The notes: generated by a model from the letters alone, not told the origin. A stretch of 64,000 nt of DNA from Sphingopyxis sp. OPL5 (GCF_003797775.2 NZ_CP060725.1:3404001-3468000); one strand, 5' to 3'; shown: positions 9,133 through 20,910, numbered from the stretch's first letter. Numbers and translations are program-made.

Positions 9133-9359
9133 GAATCCTCCTGTCCCGGAACGGGCGACAAGATTATATTAACCAAGAACCTCCTAGCGAAAGGTTAACA
9201 ACCCGATCGCGCGCGCCGACCCTGGCGAAGGGTTCGAGTCATGTCCGAAGCCCGAAATTAGACCTTTGTTAACCTTGATATGGCAGTTCGGCGATGCGGA
9301 GGGGGCGCTACGAGCCTGTTTGCCGCAGGTGACCTACTCCTAATCATTGGCGGTGATCC

Positions 9360-10328
9360 ATGCGGCTTGGCCTGCGCAACATTCCCCCAGAGATCGCGAT
9401 CGCCGGTGGAACCCTGGCGATCATGTTCCTCTTCTCGCTGCTTTTGGGTTTGCCGGTGGTGACACCTTCGGGCGACCGGGCGGCCTTTGTCGGCGTACAT
9501 TATATCTATCCGCTGATCGGCGTGGCCCTGTTGGGGGTCGCAACCTTCATCGCGGGCAAGCGCGACGTCGCGGCCAGCTTCCTGATCGCCTTGCCCTGCT
9601 ACGTTGTCATCCTGTTTGCGCACTTCAATCTGAAGCTGTGGATTCCACACATCAATCCCGTCATGTACGACGATGTCTATTGGGCGACGGACGAGCTTTT
9701 TCGGCCGATCGTCGATCTTTGCGTCTATATGCGAAACAATATATTTGGCTTCGTTTCTGAAGATTCCAATTTCTACATGGTTTCGTTCATCGCACTATTC
9801 TACACCAGCTTTCTATATCATGCGATCAAGACGCCGGCCCATTTCCGGACATTGGTTGTGGCGGTGCTGTTGCTGCAGGCGTCGGGCGCCTTGGCCTATC
9901 TGGTGGCGCCCGCGATCGGCCCGTTCATCTATGAGCGCGGAGTCGATGCGGGCATTACCACGGGCCAGTTGAGCATGCTGGAGTTCTATCGGAACTCCGT
10001 CGCCCACGGGCCGGCCTGGCTCGCCGAGAACGGCAGCGCCAATTTCACCGTCGGCCTCGCGGCGATGCCGTCGCTGCACGCCGGCGGCGCCTTTCTTTTC
10101 TTCCTTTTCGCGTGGAAGCACGGCCGAATCCTCCTGCCGCTCTATTCGGTCATCCTCGTCTTCATCCTGGTGACGTCGATCGCCAGCCGCTGGCACTATG
10201 TCGTCGATGCTCCCGCCGGGCTTGCCCTCGCGTGGGTGTGTGTCCGGCTCGCGGAGCGGATCATGGGCAAGGCAAGAGATGCGGCTGCGCCGGACCCGAT
10301 CGACACGGCGGTGCCCGCGGCTGCCTGA
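9360..10328 (+). CDS. PAP2-superfamily membrane protein, inositol-phosphorylceramide-synthase-like
   Basis: A 322-aa protein with five to six membrane helices. The PAP2 phosphatase/transferase motifs are AAMPSLHAG (His240) and SRWHYVVDAPAG (His279, Asp283), the catalytic histidine-aspartate set of the PAP2_3/AUR1-like branch. Such enzymes transfer a phospho-head group between lipids or remove it. In a sphingolipid-making bacterium, a ceramide or a lipid-linked glycan intermediate is a plausible substrate (inference). No ribosome-binding site is strong; GGCGGTGATCC precedes the ATG. It converges with ptsP 6 bases downstream. Confidence 0.8.
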   Translation: MRLGLRNIPPEIAIAGGTLAIMFLFSLLLGLPVVTPSGDRAAFVGVHYIYPLIGVALLGVATFIAGKRDVAASFLIALPCYVVILFAHFNLKLWIPHINPVMYDDVYWATDELFRPIVDLCVYMRNNIFGFVSEDSNFYMVSFIALFYTSFLYHAIKTPAHFRTLVVAVLLLQASGALAYLVAPAIGPFIYERGVDAGITTGQLSMLEFYRNSVAHGPAWLAENGSANFTVGLAAMPSLHAGGAFLFFLFAWKHGRILLPLYSVILVFILVTSIASRWHYVVDAPAGLALAWVCVRLAERIMGKARDAAAPDPIDTAVPAAA

Positions 10329-10334
10329 ATTGCG

Positions 10335-12629
10335 TCAGTCGCCCAGATCGACCTGATGCGCCTTGGCCCAATCGGCATATTGGGCGCGGGGGGTCGATGA
10401 CGGCTGGGCGAGGATCGCGGGAATATCGCGGCGCAGCGCGGCAAGGTCGAGCGAGCGGATCATCGCCTTAACCGGGCCGACCCCCGCGGGGGTGATCGAC
10501 AGTCGCTCGATGCCGATCCCCAGCAGCGCCATGGCTTCCAGGGGACGCCCGCCCATCTCGCCGCAGACGCCGAGGGTGACCTTCGAGCCCGCGACGGTCT
10601 TCACCACGCGCGACAGGAAACGCATCACGATCGGCGACAGCCAGTCATAGCGCTCGGCGAGGCGCGGGTGAGCGCGGTCGGCGGCGAACAGGAACTGCGT
10701 CAGATCGTTGGTGCCGATCGACAGGAAGTCGAGGTGCGGCAGCATCAGGTCAAGCGTCTCGGCGAGCCCCGGCACCTCGAGCATCGCGCCATAGCGGATC
10801 GCCACGGGCAATTTCTTGTTGTGCTTGGCGAGCCAGGCGCGCTGGCCGACGAACAGCGCCCGCGCCGCTTCATATTCCCATGGCTCGGACACCATCGGGA
10901 ACATGACGTTGAGCGTCCGCCCCGCCGCCGCTTCCATCAGCGCGCGCGCCTGGACCTTGAGCAGGCCTTCGCGTTCAAGCGCGAGGCGCAGCGCGCGCCA
11001 GCCCATCGCCGGATTTTCCTCGAGCACCGTGTCGGTGTTCATATAGGGCAGCGCCTTGTCGCCGCCGATGTCGACGGTGCGAAAGATCACCGGCCGGTCG
11101 CCCGCTGCGTCGAGCACGTCGCGATAGAGGCGCTGCTGACGCTCGCGTTGCGGCATCGTCGCCGACACCAGGAACTGGAACTCGGTGCGGAACAGCCCGA
11201 TACCGCGCGCGCCGGTCAGATCGAGCGCCGCAATATCCTCGCGTAGCCCCGCGTTGATCATCAGTTCGATCGACACGCCGTCCTTGGTCACCGCCGGCAG
11301 GTCGCGCAGCGCCGCAAGATTGGCGCGGCGCTTCTGCGAAACCTCCAGCTTGGCGTCGAAAGCGTCGTCTGTCGACGGGCTGGGACGGACGTGTACCGTC
11401 CCATCGGCCGCGTCGAGCAACAGCATGTCGCCGTCGCGGATGACGGTGCGGACATCGCGCACGCGCCCAATGACCGGCACCCCCATCGCGCGCGCGACGA
11501 TGATGACATGCGCGGTAAGCGATCCTTCCTCAAGGACGACGCCTTTCAGACGGCGGCGATCATATTCGAGCAGTTCGGCAGGGCCGAGGTTGCGCGCGAT
11601 CAGGATCGAATCCTGCCGCAACCCCATCTGCGCCGCCGTGCCGAGCTGGCCCGAAACGATCCGTATCAGCCGATTGGAGAGGTCCTCAAGGTCGTGCATC
11701 CGGTCGCGCAGCAGCGGATCGTCGATCTGGCGCATCCGCATGCGGGTGCGTTGCTGGACGCGCTCGATCGCCGCCTCGGCGGTCAGGCCGCTGTCGATCG
11801 CTTCGTTGATCCGCCGCGACCAGCCCTCGTCATAGGCGAACATCTTGTACATCTCGAGCACTTCGTCATGCTCGCCGCCGACGCCGAATTCGGCTTGGCT
11901 CGCCATGCGGTCGATCTGTTCGCGCATCTTGTCGAAGGCCGCGTAAACTCTGTGGCGTTCGGCTTCGGTATCCTCGGCGACGGTATGCTCGATGACGACG
12001 CGCGGCTGGTGGAACACTGCGACGCCGCGGCCCATGCCATCGACGAGTTTCTGGCCGGTCAGCCGCTGGCTCGACTGGTCGGCCTCGGCAGCGTCGATCC
12101 GTGCGGTGGTGTCGACCAAGTCAGCGTTGGCGATCAGTTCGGACAGTACCATCGCGACGGTCTGCAGCGTCTCGATCTCGATATCGTCATAGCGGCGCGG
12201 GTCGCTGTGCTGGACGCAGAGCACCCCGACCGCACGCTCGCGGCGGATGATCGGCACCCCGGCAAAGCTATGGAACAATTCTTCGCCGGTTTCGGGGCGA
12301 TAGGAGAAATCGGGATGCGCCGCCGCTTCGTCGAGGTTGAGCGTCTCGATCTGTTCGGCGATCGTGCCGACCAGACCTTCGCCAAGACCGAGGCGCGTGA
12401 CATGCACCGCCTCCTGCTTCAATCCGCGCGTCGCATAAAGTTCGAGCGCGCCCTCGCGCAGCAGATAAATCGAGCAGACCTCGCTATCGAGGCATTCGCC
12501 GATGATACCGACGACCTGGTTGAGCTTGCCCTGCGCGTGGGTGCGCGCGGCCATCACCTCGTGCAGCCGCGTCAGGATCGTGCGCGCCGACTGGGCGGCT
12601 GTCGAGGGCGGGGGCGGGGCGTTTGTCAT
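10335..12629 (-). CDS. ptsP: PtsP, phosphoenolpyruvate-protein phosphotransferase of the nitrogen PTS (GAF-EI-Ntr)
   Basis: A 764-aa enzyme I-Ntr. Residues about 15-160 form a GAF domain (LDSEVCSIYLLREGALELYA, with a later VPIIRRERAVGVLCVQH). The phospho-histidine domain has TAHVIIVARAMG with the active His374, and the PEP-binding TIM-barrel domain carries ARGIGLFRTEFQF, the SIGTNDLTQ motif and VCGEMGG. It phosphorylates NPr from PEP; the cascade signals nitrogen and carbon status and affects potassium, stress and polyhydroxybutyrate control in proteobacteria. The length matches the family. It stands alone here; NPr and EIIA are not in the window. Confidence 0.95.
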   Translation of the reverse strand: MTNAPPPPSTAAQSARTILTRLHEVMAARTHAQGKLNQVVGIIGECLDSEVCSIYLLREGALELYATRGLKQEAVHVTRLGLGEGLVGTIAEQIETLNLDEAAAHPDFSYRPETGEELFHSFAGVPIIRRERAVGVLCVQHSDPRRYDDIEIETLQTVAMVLSELIANADLVDTTARIDAAEADQSSQRLTGQKLVDGMGRGVAVFHQPRVVIEHTVAEDTEAERHRVYAAFDKMREQIDRMASQAEFGVGGEHDEVLEMYKMFAYDEGWSRRINEAIDSGLTAEAAIERVQQRTRMRMRQIDDPLLRDRMHDLEDLSNRLIRIVSGQLGTAAQMGLRQDSILIARNLGPAELLEYDRRRLKGVVLEEGSLTAHVIIVARAMGVPVIGRVRDVRTVIRDGDMLLLDAADGTVHVRPSPSTDDAFDAKLEVSQKRRANLAALRDLPAVTKDGVSIELMINAGLREDIAALDLTGARGIGLFRTEFQFLVSATMPQRERQQRLYRDVLDAAGDRPVIFRTVDIGGDKALPYMNTDTVLEENPAMGWRALRLALEREGLLKVQARALMEAAAGRTLNVMFPMVSEPWEYEAARALFVGQRAWLAKHNKKLPVAIRYGAMLEVPGLAETLDLMLPHLDFLSIGTNDLTQFLFAADRAHPRLAERYDWLSPIVMRFLSRVVKTVAGSKVTLGVCGEMGGRPLEAMALLGIGIERLSITPAGVGPVKAMIRSLDLAALRRDIPAILAQPSSTPRAQYADWAKAHQVDLGD

Positions 12630-12698
12630 GTCCCGACGGTGCTAACAGATGCCGTGCCTCGACGCCAAGGGCGTGCGTGAATATTTACTGTTCGCCGC

Positions 12699-13474
12699 CT
12701 AGTTGCCCGGATTGGTCCCGGGCGTCGTCGGACTATAAGCGGCGCCCGGCGCGGTCGTCGTCGTCGGGCCATAGATCACGCTCGGGTTTGTCGTCAGCGG
12801 GGCCGGTGCGCTCATGATCGGCGGCGGGGGCGCATATTTGGCGTCCCATTCCATGACGTCGAGCTGGTATTTCGCATAGGCTTCATAGAAATCGACGAAG
12901 GGCTGGTCGAGCCGCGCAAGATGGGCTGGTGCCTGCGCGACGACGTCGGCGGGGGGCGTCGTCGACACGATCTGCGCGACCTCGTTGGCGCGCGCGCAGA
13001 AGGCGCGCTGGGCAGGCGGCTGCGCGAAATAGTTGAACAACTGGGTCGACAGGCGATCACGCTCCTTGATGCCGTTCGTCTTGTTCGCCTTGCCGAGGTC
13101 GGTGATGACGGTCTTTTCAGTCGCCTTGATCGCTTTGCCATGCGACTTGATGATATTGTTGTAGGCTGAAACCAGAGTGGCTTCCTCCAGCCCGCGGCAG
13201 CCGATCGCGGCGACGTTCAGCGCGATCTTCATCTGCCAGAAGGCGCGGTCGCCGGTGACGTTGCTGTTCGCGGTCACGAAGCGTCCGTCGATCGCGCGAC
13301 CGGGCAGGATCTGGGTCAGCGAGGCGTTGCCGGGCGGCAGCGGGCGCGGCGGTACGATGATCACGACCGGCGGCGGAGGGGGCGGGGAGGCGGCGGCGGC
13401 GGCGGCGGCGGCTTGGTGCAGCCCGCGATGCTCGCAAGCAGTCCGACGACGATAATCTTCCGCAACAAAGTCAT
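12699..13474 (-). pseudogene. Frameshifted proline-rich lipoprotein
   Basis: The reading frame from ATG 13474 begins with a lipoprotein signal, MTLLRKIIVVGLLASIAGC, then a polyproline run, and hits a TGA at about 13360. A different frame from about 13410 to the stop at 12699 carries the rest of a plausible protein (VVIIVPPRPLPPGNAS..., ending TPGTNPGN). The two halves meet in a C/G-homopolymer tract around 13375-13410, and one added base would join them into about 258 residues. I therefore read this as one gene broken by a real or sequencing frameshift. The mature part is helical with no recognised family. If the frame is correct in the living cell, it is an outer- or inner-membrane lipoprotein. 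Confidence 0.65.
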
Positions 13475-13506
13475 GCTCCACTCCCCAGCCGCCAAATCAT
13501 GCGGCA

Positions 13507-14511
13507 TCAACCCCGGGCCTGCAAGGCGGCTTCGGCCTGCTGCACCAGCGACGCGATGATTTCCCCCACGGTCTCTTCGCCGGTTACCATACCGACAGAT
13601 TGCCCTGCCATTAACGAACCGTTTTCGACGTCGCCGTCGATCACCGCGCGGCGCAGCGCGCCAGCCCAATAATGTTCGATCTGCAACTGTGCCTCCAGCA
13701 TGTCGACGCTGCCGCCGTCGAGCAGATTGGCGACTTCGCGCTGCTTGGCGGTGAATTCCTCGGTGCCAGCATTTTTCAGCGCACGCACCGGGATGACAGG
13801 CAGACGCGGGTCGATCTGGACGCTGGCGACGGCGTCACGCGCCGAAGCGCGGATGAAGGCCTTTTTGAAATTGGGGTGCGCGATGCTTTCGGTCGCGCAG
13901 ACGAAGCGAGTGCCGAGTTGGACGCCCGAGGCGCCCATCTCCAGATAGCCCGCGATCGCCTCGCCGCGGCCGATGCCGCCGGCGACGAAGATCGGCACCT
14001 CGTCCGCGAGCGCGGGCAGGATTTCCTGCGCCAGCACGCTCGTCGACACGGGGCCGATATGTCCACCGGCTTCCATGCCCTCGATCACCAGCGCGTCCAC
14101 GCCGGAACGGACCAGCTTCTTGCCCATCGCCAGCGTCGGCGCAAAGCAGATCACCTTCGCGCCGGATGCCTTGATCGCCTCGAGGCTGCCCTTGGGCGGC
14201 AGGCCGCCGGCGAGCACGACATGGCCGACGCGATGCTTTGCGCAAATGTCGATCAGGTCGAACAATTGCGGGTGCATGGTGATCAGGTTGACGCCGAAAG
14301 GCTTGGTCGCGAGCGCCTTGGTCGCCGCGATCTCGGTATCGAGCAATTCGGGCGTCATGGCACCACAGGCGATCACGCCGAAACCGCCGGCGTTGCTGAT
14401 CGCGCTGACCAGGTTTCGCTCCGAAACCCAGCTCATCGCACCGCACAAAATCGCGTATTCGCTGCCCAGAAGCGCGGTTCCGCGCGCCATCAGATCGTTA
14501 ATTTTTGTCAT
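13507..14511 (-). CDS. Nitronate monooxygenase / FabK-like FMN enzyme
   Basis: A 334-aa TIM-barrel flavoprotein of the 2-nitropropane dioxygenase family. Visible marks are the N-terminal AILCGAMSWVSERNLVSAIS, the EGMEAGGHIG loop with its histidine, PIFVAGGIGRGEAI and ASGVQLGTRFVCATES phosphate-binding strands for FMN. Family members oxidise alkyl nitronates, or act as enoyl-ACP reductase II; sequence alone does not decide between these. I choose ATG 14511 (MTKINDLMARG); the frame stays open upstream, but that stretch lacks family features. Confidence 0.88.
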   Translation of the reverse strand: MTKINDLMARGTALLGSEYAILCGAMSWVSERNLVSAISNAGGFGVIACGAMTPELLDTEIAATKALATKPFGVNLITMHPQLFDLIDICAKHRVGHVVLAGGLPPKGSLEAIKASGAKVICFAPTLAMGKKLVRSGVDALVIEGMEAGGHIGPVSTSVLAQEILPALADEVPIFVAGGIGRGEAIAGYLEMGASGVQLGTRFVCATESIAHPNFKKAFIRASARDAVASVQIDPRLPVIPVRALKNAGTEEFTAKQREVANLLDGGSVDMLEAQLQIEHYWAGALRRAVIDGDVENGSLMAGQSVGMVTGEETVGEIIASLVQQAEAALQARG

Positions 14512-14711
14512 CGCACACGCCTTTGCCAGCACTGGGAGTCGCGCGCAATCCCTAGCGTCCCGCGCGTGCAAAACGCGCCGATCGGCAAAATTTCGCTTGG
14601 GCGTGCGAACCGGGCCTTTCGCCGCAGAAAGCAAATCAATCATTGTCAACTAAATCGATTGGCATATGCTTGTGGACGAATCGACAGGGTGTCGCAGGGA
14701 AAGGGAAACAA

Positions 14712-14882
14712 ATGTCCGCTTCAGCAGAAAAGGCTCCGGTCCAGCGCGAGGCTGTGTCGCGTTCCGTCCAGACGGTGCTCGACGCGCTTGAAAAGCTGCG
14801 CTTCGGTGCGATCCAACTTACCGTGCATGAAGGCAAGCTGGTGCAGGTCGATATCACCGAGCGCCATCGCTACCCGAACTGA
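14712..14882 (+). CDS. DUF2292 (YezD-like) small protein
   Basis: A 56-aa protein with the family core: ALEKLRFGAIQLTVHEGKL then VQVDITERHR. AGGGAAACAA precedes the ATG at 14712. DUF2292 proteins are short, of unknown function, and are often found beside sulfur-assimilation or TonB-dependent uptake genes. Here it lies 107 bases upstream of a TonB-dependent receptor on the same strand, so the pair could form a uptake module for a sulfur compound (inference). An upstream in-frame ATG at 14643 is less likely, having no ribosome-binding site. Confidence 0.75.
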   Translation: MSASAEKAPVQREAVSRSVQTVLDALEKLRFGAIQLTVHEGKLVQVDITERHRYPN

Positions 14883-14989
14883 TCCATCTCCCAAGGGGGC
14901 TAGCCTTTGCCCCATCCTTAAAATGCCGCAGACCGGACCGCCGGATGTGGCAATTTTTCGTGCAACTTCAAAGCAACAGGAAAATTGTC

Positions 14990-17515
14990 ATGACCGCGAA
15001 ATATCCGTCCGTGCGCGGCCGCTTGTCGGTGAGTGCCATCACCCTATCCTTCGTGCTCGCTTTCGCGGCGCAGCCGGCCACTGCGGCGGAGGGCGCCACG
15101 ACTGCCGATGAGGAAGCCGCCACTTCGGCCACCGCCACAGCGCAGGATGATGATGTCAGCCGAGGCGATATCATCATCGTCACCGCCCGCCGTCGCCAGG
15201 AAACGGCGCAGGAAGTGCCCGTCGCCATCTCGGTGATTCGTGGCGATTCGATCGAGGCAACCGGCAATTTCAACGTCGTGAAGCTTCAGCAGCTTGCGCC
15301 GACGCTGCAGGTCTATACCTCGAACCCGCGCAATACCTCGGTGAATATCCGCGGACTTGGTGTCCCCTTCGGGCTGACCAGCGACGGTTTCGAACAGGGC
15401 GTCGGCATTTATGTCGACGACGTCTATAATTCGCGCGTCGCCGCCGCGACGTTCGACTTCCTCGACGTCGATCAGGTCGAAGTTTTGCGCGGGCCGCAAG
15501 GATCGCTTTACGGCAAGAACACGACGGCTGGCGCGATCAACATCACGACCAACCAGCCGACCTTCGATTTCGAGGGCCGCGCCGAAGTGACCGTCGGCAA
15601 TCTCAATTTACGCCAGGCGAAGGCGGCGGTCTCCGGTCCGCTGTCGGACAAGATCGCGGCGCGCATCGCGATCGCCACCACCAGCCGGCGCGGCACTTTG
15701 TTCAACACCCGGACCGACCGCTGGATCAACGAGCAGGACAATCTGGGCCTTCGCGGCCAGCTTCTGTTCCAGCCGAACGAGGATCTCAGCATCACGCTGG
15801 CCGGCGACTACAGCAAGCAGGACCCCGAGTGCTGCGGCACCGCCTTTGTTCGCGTGGGGACGACGCAGCGGGCGCTCACCCGCCAGTATGACGCGATCAT
15901 CGCGCGGCTTCAGGCCGCCAACCCAAACTACAATTACATCGTGCCGAGCCGCAACGTCTATGATCGCCTGACCGACATCGATGCCAGCCTCAACGCCGGC
16001 AACAAGATCGGGGGCGCTTCGTTGCGCGTGAAGTGGGATGTCGGTCCCGGCACCTTCACCTCGATCACCGCCTGGCGCTTCTGGGACTGGCTGCCCGAGA
16101 ACGACCGCGACTTTACCGGCGCTTCGGTCGTCGCGAGGTCGCAGAACCCGTCGCAGCAGGATCAGTATAGCCAGGAATTCCGCTATAATTACGAAGGCGA
16201 CAAGATCGACTTCGTCGCCGGCCTGTTCGGTTTCAGACAGCGGATCGATACCCAGGGTACCGAGCAGCAGGGGATCGACGCCACGCGCTACAGCCTGGCG
16301 CCGTCCACCGATCCGACCAATGTCTATAATCGCCCCGAGGTCCTCAACGGCCTGACCGCCTCCAATACCCAATTTCTGAAGGCCGACAGCGCGGCATTCT
16401 ATGGGCAGCTCAGCTATAAACTGACGCCGGAACTGACCATCCAGCCGGGTATTCGCGTCAATTACGACAAGAAAGAGGGCTTTTATCAGCGCGTCGTGAC
16501 CACAGGGGCGGGGCAGGTGATCACCAGTTGCGCCCCGACGGCCACCGCCGGCAATGCTGTGCTGACAGCGCAGTGCGGCGTCTATCAGCCGCAGCTTACC
16601 GCACCTTCGGTGAGTGACTGGAACTTCAGCTACGACCTGAATGTGAATTACAAGGTCGCGCCGGACGTGCTGGCCTATGCGACCTATGCCAAGAGCTTCA
16701 AGACGGTCGGCATCAACCAGAACGGCCTGCCGCTCGATACGAACAATCAGCCCGTCCTCAGCGCCAGCACGGTGAAGCCCGAATCGGTCAACCATTTCGA
16801 AGTCGGCCTCAAGACCCAATTCTTTAACCGCCTCGCCACCTTCAACCTCACCGCCTTCCGCACGGAGATCAAGAATTTCCAGGCGACGGTGAACGGCGGC
16901 CAGTTCGGCACGGTGCGCGGCTATCTGGCCAATGCGGAGAAGGTGGTTTCGCAGGGGCTTGAAGCGGATTTCAAGATCCGCGCCAGCGACCGCTTCACGG
17001 CCTATGCCAACGGCGCCTATACCGACGCCAAATATCAGAAGTTCACCAGCGCGCCGTGCCCGCCCGAACTGTCCGGCGGCACGACCGCCGGTGTCGGCGT
17101 GACGCCGGGCGCGGCGGGTGTTCCCGGTGCGCTCAGCCCGCGCCAGTGCGATATCTCGGGCCAGCGCCTGCCGGGCGTGTCGAAATATGCCTTCTCCTAC
17201 GGCGCCGAAGCCAATGCTCCGGTCACGCTGCTGGCGAAGGAAGGCCAGGTCTATTTCGGCATCGACGGCAATTACCGTTCGCATTGGAATTCGAACGCGT
17301 CGCCGTCGATCTACACCAACGTCAAAGGCTATGCGCTGACCAACTTCCGCGCCGGCTTTCGCGGCGACGGCATCGACGTCTTCGCCTGGGTCCGTAACGC
17401 CTTCGACGTGAACTATGTCGATCTGTTGCAGGTCGCACCCGGCAACACCGGTCTGATCGCCGGTACGGCCGGCGATCCGCGGACATGGGGCGGGACGATC
17501 AAGGTCAGTTTCTGA
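14990..17515 (+). CDS. TonB-dependent outer-membrane receptor
   Basis: An 841-aa receptor. A signal peptide ends around QPATAAEG, followed by an acidic linker and a plug domain starting DIIIVTARRRQETAQEVPVA. Plug motifs include VNIRGLG and VEVLRGPQGSLYGKNTTAGAINI. The long beta-barrel ends with TWGGTIKVSF, whose terminal Phe is the usual outer-membrane assembly signal. It is the common sphingomonad type (vitamin B12/siderophore-like barrel), whose ligand cannot be told from sequence. The ATG at 14990 (MTAKYPS) is preferred over 14945 because it places the signal peptide properly. A hairpin terminator follows. Confidence 0.93.
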   Translation: MTAKYPSVRGRLSVSAITLSFVLAFAAQPATAAEGATTADEEAATSATATAQDDDVSRGDIIIVTARRRQETAQEVPVAISVIRGDSIEATGNFNVVKLQQLAPTLQVYTSNPRNTSVNIRGLGVPFGLTSDGFEQGVGIYVDDVYNSRVAAATFDFLDVDQVEVLRGPQGSLYGKNTTAGAINITTNQPTFDFEGRAEVTVGNLNLRQAKAAVSGPLSDKIAARIAIATTSRRGTLFNTRTDRWINEQDNLGLRGQLLFQPNEDLSITLAGDYSKQDPECCGTAFVRVGTTQRALTRQYDAIIARLQAANPNYNYIVPSRNVYDRLTDIDASLNAGNKIGGASLRVKWDVGPGTFTSITAWRFWDWLPENDRDFTGASVVARSQNPSQQDQYSQEFRYNYEGDKIDFVAGLFGFRQRIDTQGTEQQGIDATRYSLAPSTDPTNVYNRPEVLNGLTASNTQFLKADSAAFYGQLSYKLTPELTIQPGIRVNYDKKEGFYQRVVTTGAGQVITSCAPTATAGNAVLTAQCGVYQPQLTAPSVSDWNFSYDLNVNYKVAPDVLAYATYAKSFKTVGINQNGLPLDTNNQPVLSASTVKPESVNHFEVGLKTQFFNRLATFNLTAFRTEIKNFQATVNGGQFGTVRGYLANAEKVVSQGLEADFKIRASDRFTAYANGAYTDAKYQKFTSAPCPPELSGGTTAGVGVTPGAAGVPGALSPRQCDISGQRLPGVSKYAFSYGAEANAPVTLLAKEGQVYFGIDGNYRSHWNSNASPSIYTNVKGYALTNFRAGFRGDGIDVFAWVRNAFDVNYVDLLQVAPGNTGLIAGTAGDPRTWGGTIKVSF

Positions 17516-17539
17516 TCCCCACCGCCTTCGGATAAAGGA

Positions 17540-17572
17540 AAAGGGGCCGCTCCGGCAGGAGCGGCCCTTTCT
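17540..17572 (+). terminator. Rho-independent terminator after the TonB receptor
   Basis: A perfect 10-bp stem (17544-17553 with 17558-17567), loop GGCA, is followed by TTTCT. It is preceded by AAA pairing with the T tract, so it may work in both directions. Confidence 0.85.
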
Positions 17573-17587
17573 CATGCAGCCTGCCTG

Positions 17588-17728
17588 TCAGCGCTGCTGC
17601 TGGTTGTCGCGGTCCTGGTCGGGCCGCTGACCGCCCTGCTGGCGATCCTGGCCGCCCTGCTGTTGCTGCTGCTTGCGACGTTGTTCCTCGTCGCGCTGCT
17701 GCTGCTCGTTGGGGTTTTGGTTAGCCAC
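17588..17728 (-). CDS. Small glutamine/arginine-rich protein
   Basis: A 46-residue frame starting at GTG 17728, with a good AGGAGAGAG ribosome-binding site 5-6 bases upstream, and ending at TGA. The product begins VANQNPNEQQQQRD and is almost entirely Gln, Arg, Asp, Glu, Asn and Gly, hence strongly hydrophilic and probably disordered. I recognise no family; short sphingomonad proteins of this kind occur, but their role is unknown. It converges with the TonB receptor, whose terminator lies between them. The low complexity leaves real doubt about coding. Confidence 0.5.
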   Translation of the reverse strand: MANQNPNEQQQRDEEQRRKQQQQQGGQDRQQGGQRPDQDRDNQQQR

Positions 17729-20285
<2,557 letters not shown>

Positions 20286-20309
20286 TCGGTAATAGCGACG
20301 GGTCGCAGG

Positions 20310-20350
20310 AACCCGCCCCCGGGGATATCGACCCGGGGGGCGGGTTTTCT
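20310..20350 (+). terminator. Rho-independent terminator after katG
   Basis: A GC-rich stem (ACCCGCCCCCGGG with CCCGGGGGGCGGG, one bulged G) around GATATCGA is followed by TTTTCTTTT. Confidence 0.88.
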
Positions 20351-20356
20351 TTTGGC

Positions 20357-20413
20357 TTAAAGCGACAAAGGATACGCATGCACGCGTTCAAAATGTCTCC
20401 TTTGTCGCTTTAG
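20357..20413. repeat. 57-bp MITE-like repeat (copy 2, inverted)
   Basis: The same element as at 1731-1787, in reverse orientation, with about six differences. Its ends TTAAAGCGACAAAGGA and TCCTTTGTCGCTTTAG are a nearly perfect 16-bp inverted repeat. It overlaps the 3' end of the HTH gene at 20388-20813 and supplies that protein's last residues and stop codon. Confidence 0.78.
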
Positions 20414-20813
20414 CGAAGCCTTCGTCACGCAGTACGGCGTGGACGACCGCCATGTCGGGACCGCCGCTGACGTCGATGGCTCCGCCCTTGAGGACGCGGA
20501 CCGTCGTGACGCCGTTGAGCGCGCGGTCCATCGCGATGCTGAACTGGTGCGTGCGGCCCATCACGATGGCGCGGTCCCACGCGGCGGCGAAGCTTGCCGC
20601 CTCCGCCCGTTCGCGGAGGCGATAGGCGGACGCCCGGCCCATGCCGACGGCGCGTGCCGCCTTGCCCACCGAACCCATCGCTTCGAGCGCGCGGATGAAA
20701 TTGGCCTGGGTTTCGGGCGTCCAGCCGTCGGCGCGATGGCGCTGCGCGGGGACGGCTGCGAAGGCGAGGCAGGTGCCGGCGAGGAGCGCGGCGGGTGAGT
20801 CGGTCTGTTCCAT
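20388..20813 (-). CDS. Putative helix-turn-helix protein
   Basis: A 141-aa protein with a helix-turn-helix stretch, FIRALEAMGSVGKAARAVGM then GRASAYRLRERA, which resembles small HTH proteins of sphingomonads and terminase-small-subunit-like DNA-binding modules. The pattern of resetting W-x-x-A-x-x-x (AAAWDRAIVMG) follows. It probably binds DNA, but the role is unknown. The last eight codons (AKATKETF and stop) come from the 57-bp repeat, so the original C terminus may have been replaced. No operon partner is seen; katG faces it across a terminator. Confidence 0.6.
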   Translation of the reverse strand: MEQTDSPAALLAGTCLAFAAVPAQRHRADGWTPETQANFIRALEAMGSVGKAARAVGMGRASAYRLRERAEAASFAAAWDRAIVMGRTHQFSIAMDRALNGVTTVRVLKGGAIDVSGGPDMAVVHAVLRDEGFAKATKETF

Positions 20814-20910
20814 CTGCCAGTTTGGAACATAGTGGGATATTTTAGGAAAGAAGTTTTTTGGGTGGGGGACTGGAGGACTGGTTTGGGGTGGAAACGGACG
20901 TTCTTTAAAC

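Noticed and set aside
11391..12680. Plus-strand frame opposite ptsP
   Set aside because: No domains; ptsP explains the sequence.
15608..17575. Long minus-strand frame opposite the TonB receptor
   Set aside because: Shadow of the receptor's codon bias; no start signals or family features.
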